From Larix kaempferi (taxonomy: Eukaryota; Streptophyta; Pinopsida; Pinales; Pinaceae): DNA of 64,000 nucleotides. The notes beneath the pieces were generated by a model. That model saw only the letters and a program-made list of their open reading frames with translations, searched no databases and was not told the origin of the DNA. Below, piece after piece: positions 1 through 10,751 of this stretch; the stretch's first letter is position 1; every line of letters starts with the position of its first letter. Location of the stretch: NCBI GenBank assembly GCA_027924585.1, contig BSBM01000865.1, positions 5,507,001 to 5,571,000 of the forward strand. Reading direction: 5' to 3'. The translations under genes were made by a program, and so were the position numbers.

Positions 1-901
1 ACTAGACCTTGTAGAATTTACTCTCTTATTAACATAATCCTCAAATATGCCAATGACTGCATTTTTCCGTATTCAACCACAATTAACACCCTTTTACTGA
101 AGCGGTATATCCCTATGCAGGGTTTAGTAGAACATTAAATTTTGTTTTACAAACATTGCTATGCAGGTTATCTATTATGCGGTATTCTTCTACAATTAAC
201 ACCTGACTTTAACTCATGAAACCACGCTAGCATTTAACCAAGACCCCAACGAGATAAAATGTACATATATTGAAAATATATATGCTGGATGATGATTACT
301 ATACTAAGCACGGTTAACAGGGATTTGAGCCATATGTTTGACAAATGTAGGGACAGCCCCATAAAATGTTATACAAACTGATGAGAAGAATGCTACAGAT
401 TATCATATATCTATAAGGTATAGGATTATTAATTATCCTATATCCTGCCATTCTGAGGACTCGTGTTATCAAAAGATTGTTACTATCAACAGACATACAT
501 AATGAGAAATTATTTTCCCACAGATTTATATTTGTGGGCATTTGTTATTTCCTTCACAGCAGTCCCAAATTCAGGATTACAGATAAGAATAAGTCATTAT
601 GAGGGACGTGCACTAATAATAAGAAAACAAACCAAGAAAAGTGAAAACTGCAACATTTTCCTTACAATAAAGAATCATCTTCTTTGAGGAATGAATTTTT
701 CCATTGCAGTCAGAAACTGAGAGAAGACTATAAGTTTTCAAATGCAATTAGGCCGCAGATTGTACTGATCTTGACAATCCTAAAATAAGAATCTCCTGTT
801 TTCAGAAACGAAACGTCTAGCAAATAATAGCAGGCTATACAAGCAGTATAACCACTGATGAATTTCAAAGTTACAATACTCTTAGGGACCAATACTAATT
901 G
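1..901. other. SMR copy 1 downstream flank, no gene seen
   Basis: AT-rich DNA 3' of SMR copy 1, nearly identical to 19806-20683 and 38846-39726. Short ORFs here are conserved only because the duplication is recent; none has a recognisable domain or a start context that suggests coding. Part of it may be the SMR 3' UTR, but no polyadenylation site could be fixed. Confidence 0.6.
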
Positions 902-1396
902 TTAGTGTACCTCACCATACAAAGAATTGGTCTCAATATTGTATTCTTCATAAGACATACCCTTCCCTTCTTTTTCAGACATTTTGGAAAGACTGGTTTC
1001 TCCCGTTCTGAGTTTCTTCTTCATATGCTGCTGAATGATATTCACAAGATCTGAACCGAACAACGATTGTAGATCAGAATTAGAAGGAATGTAAAATCCT
1101 TGCAGAGGACTTGCAGGCACCTTTCTCTTTAACGGAATCCATTTGGGTTTGCGTGGTGCGGGAGGACAGCAAAGCACCAGAGGTATCTTGTGCTCCTCCG
1201 TCTTAGGTGTCTGGCATTCTTCTTCTTCTTCTCCATTATCTACCAAAGAATCCACGCATTTTCCTGAATCAGAATCACTAGCATTAGTTGTTGACTTCAG
1301 AAGACTATCATCAGCTGCCATAGTCGCAAAAGCCCGCGTACAGATTTCTGTTGCAGAAACCCGCAGTGTAGAATATGGTCTATTAGCTGGAGCCAT
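902..1396 (-). CDS. SIAMESE-RELATED (SMR) cyclin-dependent kinase inhibitor, copy 1
   Basis: 164-residue protein. The SMR signature is at residues 59-85: an acidic Glu run, then a C-x-T-P core, HKIP, and a Cys-Cys-Pro-Pro-Ala-Pro-Arg-Lys-Pro-Lys stretch, followed by a basic WIPLKRK patch. A second motif, FYIPSNSDLQSLF at 101-113, resembles the C-terminal SMR motif. Plant SMR proteins bind CDK-cyclin complexes in the nucleus, block mitotic CDK activity and promote endoreduplication, often under stress; that role is inferred from the family. The start chosen is the first ATG in frame and is shared by all three copies. Compared with copy 3 it lacks about ten residues near the N terminus (after LRVS), an in-frame deletion. 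The ORF has no intron, as is usual for SMR genes, though a GT-containing donor-like site lies at its end. Length and motif order fit the family well. Confidence 0.85.
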   Translation of the reverse strand: MAPANRPYSTLRVSATEICTRAFATMAADDSLLKSTTNASDSDSGKCVDSLVDNGEEEEECQTPKTEEHKIPLVLCCPPAPRKPKWIPLKRKVPASPLQGFYIPSNSDLQSLFGSDLVNIIQQHMKKKLRTGETSLSKMSEKEGKGMSYEEYNIETNSLYGEVH

Positions 1397-1521
1397 GATA
1401 TCAATAACAGGAACTTCCTTCTCGTTCTATTAAATCCAGCAGAAACCTAAAATCCTCAGTATTCGTGATCGCGGAGCTGATAAAGATCTATTGCTTCACT
1501 TGCTATCAAATATTGAGCTCC

Positions 1522-1590
1522 AAAATAGCTTCCCTATTGAGCTCCAAACTGAGAGCGAAAATTGAGCTCCAAAAATAGCTTCCCTAGAAG
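1522..1590 (-). promoter_or_regulatory. GAGCTCCAAA tandem repeat upstream of SMR copy 1
   Basis: About 1.6 copies of a 50-bp unit containing ttgagctccaaaatagcttc lie 130-200 bp upstream of the SMR start codon. Unit 3 has about 2.6 copies at the matching place. It is probably in the 5' UTR or proximal promoter. No function is known; it is marked because its copy number differs between the paralogues. Confidence 0.5.
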
Positions 1591-1654
1591 GAACAGGCAG
1601 CTTCAGCCAAATGCGAAGAGATTTGATGATAACTGGCTTTGGAAACGTGCAGCT

Positions 1655-1873
1655 TTAATGTCCACGGTTGGTTAGGAAGTCAATGGATCTGGTCAATGGT
1701 CAAAAATTTTAACACGTTATCACGTCATCGGGATTCGGGGCCGGGGCCTCGAGTTTCGGCGAAAAACAACCAATTTCATCAACTGCCTTTGGAAAGGCAG
1801 CGCGGATTTAATGCCCTAATGGTTTGTTGGGAAGTCAATGGTCAAAACTTTTTAACACGTTATCACGTCATCA
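1655..1873 (-). promoter_or_regulatory. Duplicated W-box/TGACGT module upstream of SMR copy 1
   Basis: Two copies (1655-1730 and 1806-1873) of a module which, read toward the gene, has TGACGTGA, an AACGTG, then TTGACC-type W-box cores: TTGACC, TTGACC and TTGACT in the first copy, fewer in the second, which has lost one. They lie about 260-480 bp upstream of the start codon. W-boxes bind WRKY factors and TGACG binds TGA/bZIP factors, both stress regulators. The same double module is present upstream of copies 2 and 3. Use as an enhancer is inferred from motif content only. Confidence 0.45.
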
Positions 1874-2112
1874 GGGACTCAAGCTTCGGTGAGAAACAAC
1901 GAATTTCATCTGGTAACAAACTTCCGTGTACCTGTCAAGAACATTTACGCTGTTAAATATAGTTAAATCTAATTTCAATTTATTTAAAACGGCAATTGTG
2001 TTTTTAGTCTTTCAATATTTAAATTTGACCCGTCAAAATACCTGGAGATTGGAAGTCAAAATAGAAGCTGTTGGAAATTGGAATCCAAGAGCAAGAATTG
2101 GAATAAATAGCA

Positions 2113-3522
2113 GTCAAAATCAGTCCAATTGGGTTATTAGTTTTGAGGCTAAATTAATAAGAAATTCTGTAAACGGACTCTACAAATATTGTTCCTTAAT
2201 GAAGATCCTGTTCATAGTCCATTGAACCAAGATAAACACGGACACTGATAGAAAATGCTGCACTCCATGCCATATCCTATAAGCATGAGAAGAAAACAAA
2301 TTACACAATAGATCAAATTTTGTTATTCTGGTTCTATGAAGGATAGACAATGATACCATGCATCTGCTTTGTACAAATTTTTTCTTCAAATTCATAAAGA
2401 TATTTCCAATATCTATTTTGAAAATGAAAATACTCTATGATGCATCAATCAAGGGTTATGACATTCGTAGAGTACAAGTAAAGAATGCGTCACTCTCTCT
2501 ATACTTTAAATATAAATGATAAAGAGCCATAACAAGCTCGAATACAACTTTGAGAAAATCAGATGCAATTCAAATTATATGATACCTTTTGATCAACTCC
2601 CTGGTCATAGTGCAGAAGATGGGAGTTATGAGAAATCTAATAACGAAGGAGAAAAGAGGTAGCTGAAAGCATAGATGTGAAAGCGTTTCCAAGAGAAAAA
2701 CCAATAGAGAAGGGATCAAAACGAGATCGTAGAAGAGAGGGAAGGATCCTATGAACTTTGTAGAATTAGACATTTAATGAAGAATTCGACAAAGGATCGA
2801 ATATGGTTGAGAGAATAAGATTGAGGAATTGAAAATCCTATGAAATTCGAAGTCGTTGTATATGATAACTGTTTGTAGATCGAAGGCACAATTAGCCGAT
2901 TGAGAAGTCATTGGTCAAATTGAAGCCGATCAACAAATTGTAGAGGTTTGGATTGGAAAAACAGTTGTTTATCTTGTAAATAATAATCCAGTGCCAAAAT
3001 TCCAAGCTTTTATAATATATTGATGAGAGGGGAGTTCCAGGATTTCAATTCCTGGCCAAATCAAAGGAGGAAATTTGTATCATGAACACTAATATCTGGC
3101 ATTTGGTCTCTGTTAAGTGACATATGAATTAAGGGTTTGATGTTCTTGTGGAAGGTTAGACTAGTAAATATCAAGTCACCCATTCAATCTGAAGATTGAT
3201 GATGAGGAAGGGAGACTAAGAGACAACATAAATGTATCCATTGATGAATGGAATCAGGACTGGAAGATGGTTTACTAAATGTTGTAGCAATTCCTTTTGG
3301 TAACATTTCAATGTGTGTGCAGATGCATAATAGCATGCACATCAAAATGAAACTCTATTAGTGCACACACAACATGCATATACTAGCATGCTCACCATAG
3401 GAATAACATTAAACACATGCATAGAAATAAACTCATCTTATGCTATTTGCAGGCATTCAATTTTCACAATTCAAATTGGATAATTTCATTCAATCTGACA
3501 TAAACAAACAGTACTCATAGTA
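2113..3522. other. Unit-1-specific DNA, no gene seen
   Basis: Homology with unit 2 stops at about 2113 (after the shared tagcagtcaaaatca). The stretch is AT-rich and has only short ORFs without recognisable domains. It is continuous with 10752-11840 on the far side of the LINE, so the two probably belong to one older insertion or to sequence lost from the other units. No LTRs or inverted ends were found. Confidence 0.5.
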
Positions 3523-3540
3523 CATAAATTTGGCATAATT
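3523..3540. repeat. LINE target-site duplication, left copy
   Basis: cataaatttggcataatt, identical over 18 bp to 10734-10751. It directly adjoins the T-run that is the reverse complement of the LINE poly(A) tail. Confidence 0.9.
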
Positions 3541-3849
3541 TTTTTTTGTAAGTTGCAGAGAGAAATTTAATTAACAGGTACAAAATATACATCTGGAGTC
3601 GAAAAGTTTGTGGCAGGTTGGGGAGGTCTCAGATGATGAAGCCACCATCCCAATCGCTCAAAAATGCTGGACTAACTGACATAATACAAAATAAAGACCT
3701 CAAGGGTATGGTTTGCCCATAAAAAAACTGGGACTTGCTTCAAAAATAGAGTAACAAACTGTCTGGTATTGCTAGAAAATAAACTATGCAGAAATTTAAA
3801 GCAAAAAAACTGATAATTGCAGAGATGACCCGGAGCTATGGCAGCCCAC

Positions 3850-4698
3850 TTAGCGTTTTTCCCGAGGTGCTTCTGGCATCTCCTCAAGAATGGGACAGGC
3901 AGCATAAAAATCTTCAAGAGTCCCCAGGTGGGGGAGAGTGGGGGAAGGAGAACCTGGAGCAGGAGAACCCTTTTTAACAGCATCGGTCGCGAGTGTGGCA
4001 GGAGTCGAGCCCTTGTCCTTTCTAACCTTTGGCTTTTTCCATGAAGACCTATGTTTTGGCGCTTCTATAGCCTCGTCATGCTCGTTGTTTTCAGCAGTAG
4101 GTTCAGAAGTACCACCTAGGGAGAAAATGTCCTAGGTCATATTGGCGCTCAAGGTATTCGAGTGGTCGGTGGCCTCTTTCAGGCTGGCATTGATGTTCCT
4201 TACAATGTTGGTGTTGGCATGCCAGCTAGCTTCCATTTCTTCCACTAGGGTGCTGAACATATTCTTTAACAACCAATAATGATTTATGGCACCGCCATTG
4301 CTGCCAGATGCAAGCAGGGTCGCCACCCTACGTGCTTCCCACTCATCTATTAGACCTCGAGTTCGCGCCGAGATGCGCGGAGCATACCCATCCATGACAG
4401 TCCAGTCCATGGAAACCCTAGGCCTCCGAATGGAATTGGTTCTATTGCCTCCGCGACGTGAAATACCTCTGTTGCGAGGAGTCATGGCGGTGAGTGCACC
4501 AGGGGAAATCACAAGGATGGTCGTGAACTCAACGGAGGGAGTTGCAAAAAAGAGCCAAAGCGCAGCACTAGGTGTAAAAATCATGTCGAGCAGATAATTT
4601 AAAGGACCGAGCCGAGCAGAGTTCCTCCTATGGAGGCAATAAATGAACGAGTCTATCATCATCGGGAGGGTGGCAGGAATGAATGCACCGCATAACAC
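3850..4698 (-). pseudogene. Extra ORF in the 3' part of the LINE, function unknown
   Basis: A 188-codon ORF (4698-4132) begins 12 bases after the ORF2 stop. After one TAG (at 4132-4134) the same frame stays open for about 93 further codons to a TAA at 3850, giving roughly 283 codons. An internal ATG near 4483 in a good context (GCCATGACTCC) starts a basic Arg-rich stretch, then an acidic/helical stretch and a Lys/Pro-rich tail. No known domain is recognised. It could be an extension of ORF2 by frameshift, a third LINE ORF or transduced host cDNA. Plant L1 elements normally end coding at RNase H. Confidence 0.45.
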
Positions 4699-4710
4699 CT
4701 GAGAGAGAGT

Positions 4711-7700
4711 TTAATTCAGGCTTGTGCAAAGAGGAGGATGATTATCCCTATCGTCCTTCTCCCTTAAATGAGCGTCGTCGTCCAGATCGCTGGGAACATG
4801 CATGTGCTGCCGCGTTTGTGCGTTGGAGGAGATGGGTGGCATGTAGACACCCACATCCGGAGTGGCGAGATCTTTTTCTATCAGGTTTCGACAGTTTTGA
4901 TAAAGGTTGTTATCCTCCATCGTAGCCGCCATGATGATGGTAAGAAGAGAGACATCTTCGGCCCCTTTGTTGGCAAGAATATTAGCGACAGAGTTGGCCT
5001 TGCACTTGACATGTTGAAAGGAGATAGATCTAAATTCTTTAATCAACACAGTGAGATCATAGAGTCGTCGTTCTAGACGCCATCTGGGGGAGACCTTCTT
5101 GACAGCAGTTCCATGGAAGAGTTTTCGTGCCAAAGAAATGATGATTTGGGAGTCTCCCTCAATGATCAGGGGTGTATAGTTGTTGGAGATGGCGATTTTT
5201 ATGCCTTCGAGCATCCCTGAAATTTCAGCAGCATTGTTGGTATCATAGCCCAAAGAGCCATGGAAGAGACAGATAATGGTTCCATTAGAGTCTTTGAAGA
5301 CTCCTCCAAATCCAGCATTCCCCGGGTTTCCTTTAGAAGCACCGTCAAAGTTTAATTTGAGGAAATTGGGTGGGGGTTTGCTCCAAATCTCGGGACTTGT
5401 GGTATTAGATGCAGACTGACAGGGGTGAGGAGAGGGAGGAGGGAGGAGAAGTTCCCACTTGCGAAGGATGTCCTTTTCATGGGCACTAGAAGGAAGATCA
5501 GCAGTGCTCCAGATGGTGGTGGCAAGAGTTTCCTGTAAATTGGATTTGAAAGAGTGCCAGAGATCTGAAAAGCTTTTGGGTTTGCCTTCAAAAATTCGCC
5601 TGTTTCTTTCTTTCCAAAGGTTCCAAGTGACTAAGCCTGGGGTGAGATCCCAGAGACGATTGAGAAGGCATCTTTGGAAAGGATGGCAATCCCAGATGGT
5701 GATTGTGTTAACAATGTTTCCCGATGTTCTGTTGGTATGTTGAAACTTGTCAGCTAGGAGATTCCAGAAGTTTTCCGCCATTTCACAGGAGTCCAAGAGA
5801 TGGTTGGTATCTTCTTCCTGGGAGTTGCACATGATGCATTTGGAAGGACCATTGAAGCCTCATTTAAGGAGATTGTCCCAGGTGAGGATCTTGCGATGTA
5901 CCAGAAGCCAAAGAAGGGTAGCAACTTTGGGCCAAAAATTCGAAGTCCAGATCGTTTACAGTAAAAGTGCCTTTGGTAGAGTGACCCCATCTGAGAATAT
6001 CATGGCCTTGATTGAACTTCTGATGGCGTGTTTGCAATTCACTCCAAATTATCTCCGCATTGATCATGGATATCAGGGGGTCCCAATTTTTTGGATTTTT
6101 CCATATTCTGTGGCCGAGATGGTTATCATGTTGCCAATAGCTTTTGATGGTGTCTTTACCTCTTTCCTGAAGATGCTGGGCGAGATCGAGGTGTTCCATT
6201 AAAGAGTAAAGGATAGGTATTTGTTGCCAGGAATCATGCCAGAAGAGAGCTTGATTACCTGCCCAAACTTCCTAGAAACTGTGTTGTTGTACTAGTGCGC
6301 ATTGACTATTGGCTGCTCTCCAAATTAGTGAGCCTGCTGGATCCATATTGTAGTGGATTTTTTGCTGGGGGTCCCAGGTGTCTACATATTTGTTGTTCCA
6401 TAGTTGGGTCCAGGTGGTTCCTTCAGCAGTAACCCAATTCCACCAGATTTTGGCTGAGAGAACTTGATTGTTGGTTTCCGGGTCTCTTAGACCGAGGCCA
6501 CCAGAATTCTTTGGTCGACAAATGGTTTTCCAATTGACAAGGTCCCACTTGCGATTGTCATGATTTCCTCCCCGGAGAAAAGAGCGTTGAATTTTCTTCA
6601 TAGATTTTAGGACCCACTTAGGGGCCGCCAGCACCGAGAAAAGCTAGAGAGGCATAGATTGCAAAACAGGTTTGAGCATGATAAGACGGCTAGGGAGGTT
6701 TAGGGTTCTGAAAGCCCAGGAGGATATTTTAGATTCAAGCTTATCAAGGAGCTCTCTCCAAGAGGAATGCTTTATAGCAGTCTCAAAGAGAGGGGCGCCT
6801 AGGTATTTAGAAGGAAAAGCAGAGACTTGGAAACCGAGAATGTGCAAGATGTTCCTTTGGGGGATGGCATTGGTGTTGAAAAAGAAGAGTTGAGACTTTT
6901 CCAGGTTGATGGTGGTGCCGGAGGCTTTGGAAAAAGTGTTAAGGGTTCTTTTCAGGGTATGGGCTTCCTGCAAAAGGGGTGACCAAAAAGGAGGTTGTCA
7001 TCAATAAACTGTTGGTGAGTGATAGGAGGGAAGCCATGTGGAGAGAGGCCTCTGAGTGAGTTGTTGGAGACCAGTGTTTTAAGCATTCGACTTAGGCCTT
7101 CCATCATGAGGATAAAAAGGAAGGGAGAGAGGGGGTCACCTTGATGGATTCCTCTGGAGGGAGAGAAGGTGGAAGCTGGATAGCCATTGACTAAAACAGA
7201 GAAGAAAGCAGAGGAGGTAAGAGCATGAATCCATTGAATCCATTCATTGCAGAAGCCATAGGCTTGAACCATTTTTCCTATGAACTTTTAGCTGAGCTTA
7301 TCAAAGGCTTTGGAGAGGTCCAGCTTGACAAGCATGCCTGGAGTTTTGGTATTTTTCAGAGAATGAATCACTTCATGTGCTAAAATGATTCCATTAAGAA
7401 TTTGTCTGCCTTCAACATAACCAGTCTGCTCTGGGGAGATGAGGAGAGGAAGCAAGGCCTTTAGCCTATTGGCAATCACCTTTGTTATGATTAAATTACA
7501 TTGCAGAGGGAAATAGGACTGAACTTACCAGGGCAGGTAGTCCCCACTTCTTTTGGAATCAGTGTGAGGAAGGTTGCATTTAGGGCCGAGAGGACCCAAC
7601 GTTTCCTTCTGGATTCGTCCACAACCTCCAGAACGTCTTTCTTAAGAAAGCTCCAGCAGTGTTTGAAGAAATTGATCGTGAACCCGTCCGGTCCTGGTGC

Positions 7701-9089
7701 TTTTCCTTTTTCCATTTGGGTCACCATGAGTTCCGCTTCCTGGAGAGTGATTATTTTCATAAGTGATGCATTGTGCTCAGCTGTTAAAATATTTGGAATG
7801 TGACCAATAACTTCGATGATAGCCTCAGCCCTGTTGGGGGTGTCTTCAGAGAGGAGGTTGTGGAAATGAGTGGTGAGCTCTTGCTCAATGTCCTCCTGGG
7901 TCCTTAGGAGACTGCCTTGTTCATCCTTGATGGCGGAGATATGATTGGACATTCTGTGTTGAATCGTGGCCTTGTGGAAAAAATTGGTATTCCTTTCCCC
8001 CTCCTTTAACCATTTGTTGCGGGACTTTTGTTTCCAGAGGATTTCTTCCTGATTACATCTTTCATCGAGCTGTTTTTGCAGGTTCTTATCTTTTGATTTG
8101 AGTGAGTCAGAGTAACTAGCTTCCATAATGTCTCTTTGAGTTTGCTCAAACTCTTTTTCCAGGGATCTCTTTTCTTTGAAGATGTTTCCAAAGGAGGTTT
8201 GATTCCAAATTTTAAGCTTAGCCCTCAGGAGTTTTAATTTTTGATGCATGATTTCCATTCTAGAATGACCTTCAACATTTGTATTGGCCCACGAGGAGCT
8301 TACCGTTTCCATGAAAGTGGGATGAGTTAGCCAAAATTTCTCAAATCTGAAGGGGCGAAATTTGAGATTACCTGAGTTTTGACAAGACAGAGAGATGGGC
8401 CAGTGATCAGAACCCGTAGATGGGAGAACGACGTTGGTAATGTTGCCCGGTGCTTCAATGATTTCCTGAGAGATGAGAAAGCGATCTAGCCCATAGGAGA
8501 TCTGATTGGCTCCTCCTCTTCTATTGCTCCAGGTCATGAATCCTTCTGAAGGAAGAATATCAATGAGATTGCAGTTTTCTATACAAGTTTTGAAGTTGGT
8601 GTCCTCATTGGAGAGAGTCCACCTGCCGCCTTTTTTGTCTTGCAGAGAGGTTATCATGTTGAAATTGCCTCCTATGATCAACATTTCTCCCAGATGTCGT
8701 TGAGAGAACCAAGTGATGTGATTGAGAAGACATGTTTTTGAGGCAGGGATTTGCAGTCCATAAACATTCATGAGATGTCCGGAGATATTAGTGCCTTGCA
8801 GGTTGAAAGAGGCAGAGAGGGAATGGGTTGTGGAGGCAAAGTCATCAAGCTTAATCAAAGAAGGATTCCAACCTATTGCTAGTCCACCAGAGGCGCCATT
8901 CGCATCGATTTCCATTGTGTGGCACCCTCTCCAGATTTTCTTTTGAAAGAGATTTTGGAGAGTATCATCCGAGCATTTGGTCTCCTGCAGGAAGATGATT
9001 GTAGGATTATCTTGCATTATTTTATGCTTCAACATACGGTGTTTAGAGGCCCCATTCAGCTCTCTTACATTCCATGAGATTAATTGCAT
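4711..9089 (-). pseudogene. LINE ORF2: endonuclease, reverse transcriptase, zf-RVT, RNase H (broken)
   Basis: The open N-terminal part (9089-7491, 532 residues) has an AP-endonuclease/exonuclease-phosphatase fold: WNVRELNG start, QETK, a GGNFN segment in place of the usual GDFN, and SDHWP near residue 229. Reverse transcriptase follows in pieces at 7479-7288, 7272-6952, 6973-6644 and 6634-6272. It keeps KLDLSKAFD, a GDPLSP motif and FIDDN as the catalytic Asp-Asp box (near 7000). Then come 6199-5864 and a long open piece 5832-4711 with a Cys/His zf-RVT remnant and an RNase H domain (NFDGASKGNPG, an AAEI Glu, an EGDSQ Asp). The final RNase H Asp appears replaced by Asn (ANSVANILAN). Stops and frameshifts split it into at least seven parts, so it cannot make a full ORF2 protein. 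Confidence 0.9.
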
Positions 9090-9166
9090 TGGGAACCAGA
9101 GTTAAAAGTAGGAAAGAACTCTGTGAGCTGGGTGTATTTCCCTGATTCAATTAATCTGGTGCCGAG

Positions 9167-10586
9167 CTAGCTGATTCTCTGTAGATCGATTTTTCTACCT
9201 CTTTTTTTGTTGTCTCTTTGAAGCTTTTGTTTATCTTTTTGGGGTAGATTCAGGACTCCCAGCTTGTTGTTCCTAACCTTTTTTAACAATTTAGAGAGGA
9301 GTTGGATCTGCTTGGGCGAGATGGAGTTGAAGGCTTTCCGTGAGCATGCGTCTTCCAGTCTTAGAATATCAAGATCTCCTAGTTCCAGGTCTATCATGGA
9401 ATCATCCATGAGATTTTCAGGGGTGAGAAGCTCACACGTTTCCTGCATGGCAGTTGTTTCTTGGGGTGAAATTTTCAGAGCATAGTCCTAGGGAAGAGAG
9501 GTACCTTTTGGGAGAGTTTCAGACCCAGCCTGCATCTCATTCTTTGCTTCCGGGTCACTTGGGTTTTCAGCTGACATCTCCATTTTTTCAGGTTCAATGG
9601 GGGGATGCTCTTTTTGTTCATTAATAGCTTCAAAACTGTTTCTGGTAGATGGCGTGTCCGGTTTTTTACCTTCTTGCTAAGGTCTGCGGTTGTGCCACTT
9701 TTTGCGTCCTATTTTGTGAAAGCCTTCCTCATCTCTGGTAGTTTCTGGAGCAGGCAAACCTAGAGGGAAAATCCCTGTACAGGTGACCATGCTGATGACA
9801 TTTTCTGTAGTGAAAAGGGATGTGCTCATAGTCCAAAGGTTGGATCCATTCAAAGTCATTATGATTTAGGTTGATGGAGTCTGGAAGTGCCTTGGCTATA
9901 TGCATGTAAACACAGATTCTTGCATAAGATGTGTACCTGTTGTTCTTTGTCTATTTAGCAACTTTGACAAAGCTTCCTAGGGAGTTTTCGATATCACGGA
10001 TGGTGTCTTCGTCCCAGTATTCCTGTGGGAGTGAGTACATGCGGATCCAAACTGGAGCCCATGTGAAATCTTCCTTTTCTAGGCTGAATCTTTCTGTCCA
10101 ATTTTTTAGGTAAAGGCCTGCTAAGTTGAAGAAGTATGGGCCTCCTTCTTCTACTCTTGCTTTATCATCTAGTCTTTGAAAAATGACTGTGAAAAAGCCT
10201 TTGGATCCAAGCTACAGGTCGAAGTGTGCTTTAGTTTTCCATTTGGCTATGATCCAGCCTCTAAGAGCTTGTTCAGTGGGCCATATTCCCATGAACTTTC
10301 CAATGAGGGCATGATCTTTCATGTGTTGAGCTCTGGCATTTATTCGCTCTACCGGGAGACAAAGGGTCATTCTTTCTGTTGTTCTAGCAATGCAGGTCTT
10401 GGTACCTTTTACATCTGAGGAGTTTATCGTGTTGTCCTGAACTTGTCGAGGATCCACATTGTCCCCCAGAGGTACATCTGAGGATCCGATCCGTATAGTC
10501 TCGCCATCATTGTTCATTGCAGTGTGTTGATTCAGTTGGTTTGACTGGTGGGAAGGGCCGACTGCCCCTCCCGGAGGAATTTCCAT
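9167..10586 (-). pseudogene. LINE ORF1 with DUF4283-like RNA-binding domain (broken)
   Basis: About 473 codons, starting at 10586 and ending 77 bp before ORF2. A DUF4283-like domain typical of plant LINE ORF1 spans about residues 85-210 (HALIGKFMGIWPTEQALRGW, then a FTWAPVWIRMYSLPQEYW stretch). A CCHC knuckle remnant near 9770 has lost its first Cys (Tyr) and its last Cys at a one-base frameshift. There are four in-frame TAG stops, each where Gln (CAG) fits the family or context. The N terminus is Asn/Gln-rich and the C terminus is acidic then basic. In intact elements ORF1 binds element RNA with ORF2 protein. Confidence 0.8.
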
Positions 10587-10733
10587 GGAAGCAACCAGGG
10601 ATCATCGTCCAATGAGCGCCGCCCCTAGTCGAAAGAGCCGAAGAGTTTACAGAGAAACCCTAGCTAGTGCATTGTCTAAACCTTAGCTCAGTTCGCCTTC
10701 CTGGCAGACCCTGCTTTTCTTAATAACCTCGGC

Positions 10734-10751
10734 CATAAATTTGGCATAATT
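10734..10751. repeat. LINE target-site duplication, right copy
   Basis: Identical to 3523-3540; marks the 5' end of the full-length LINE. Confidence 0.9.

Larger units (their letters stand above)
3541..10733 (-). mobile_element. Full-length plant L1-type LINE, 7.2 kb
   Basis: Non-LTR retrotransposon on the minus strand between two identical 18-bp target-site duplications. The low-coordinate end is a run of T (poly(A) on the element strand), as target-primed reverse transcription leaves. On its own strand the order is 5' UTR, ORF1 with a DUF4283-like domain and a decayed CCHC knuckle, ORF2 with AP-type endonuclease, reverse transcriptase, zf-RVT and RNase H, then an extra ORF, 3' UTR and A-tail. 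The perfect TSD suggests a fairly recent insertion, but both main ORFs carry stops and frameshifts. It is present only in unit 1, so it inserted after the SMR triplication or into DNA unique to unit 1. Confidence 0.92.

Noticed and set aside
463-687. 74-residue ORF conserved in all three units downstream of the SMR gene
   Set aside because: Conservation is explained by recent duplication; unit 3 has a deletion at its start, and there is no domain or coding bias.
1143-1433. ORF on the opposite strand of SMR copy 1
   Set aside because: Shadow of the SMR reading frame; not kept open in the other copies.
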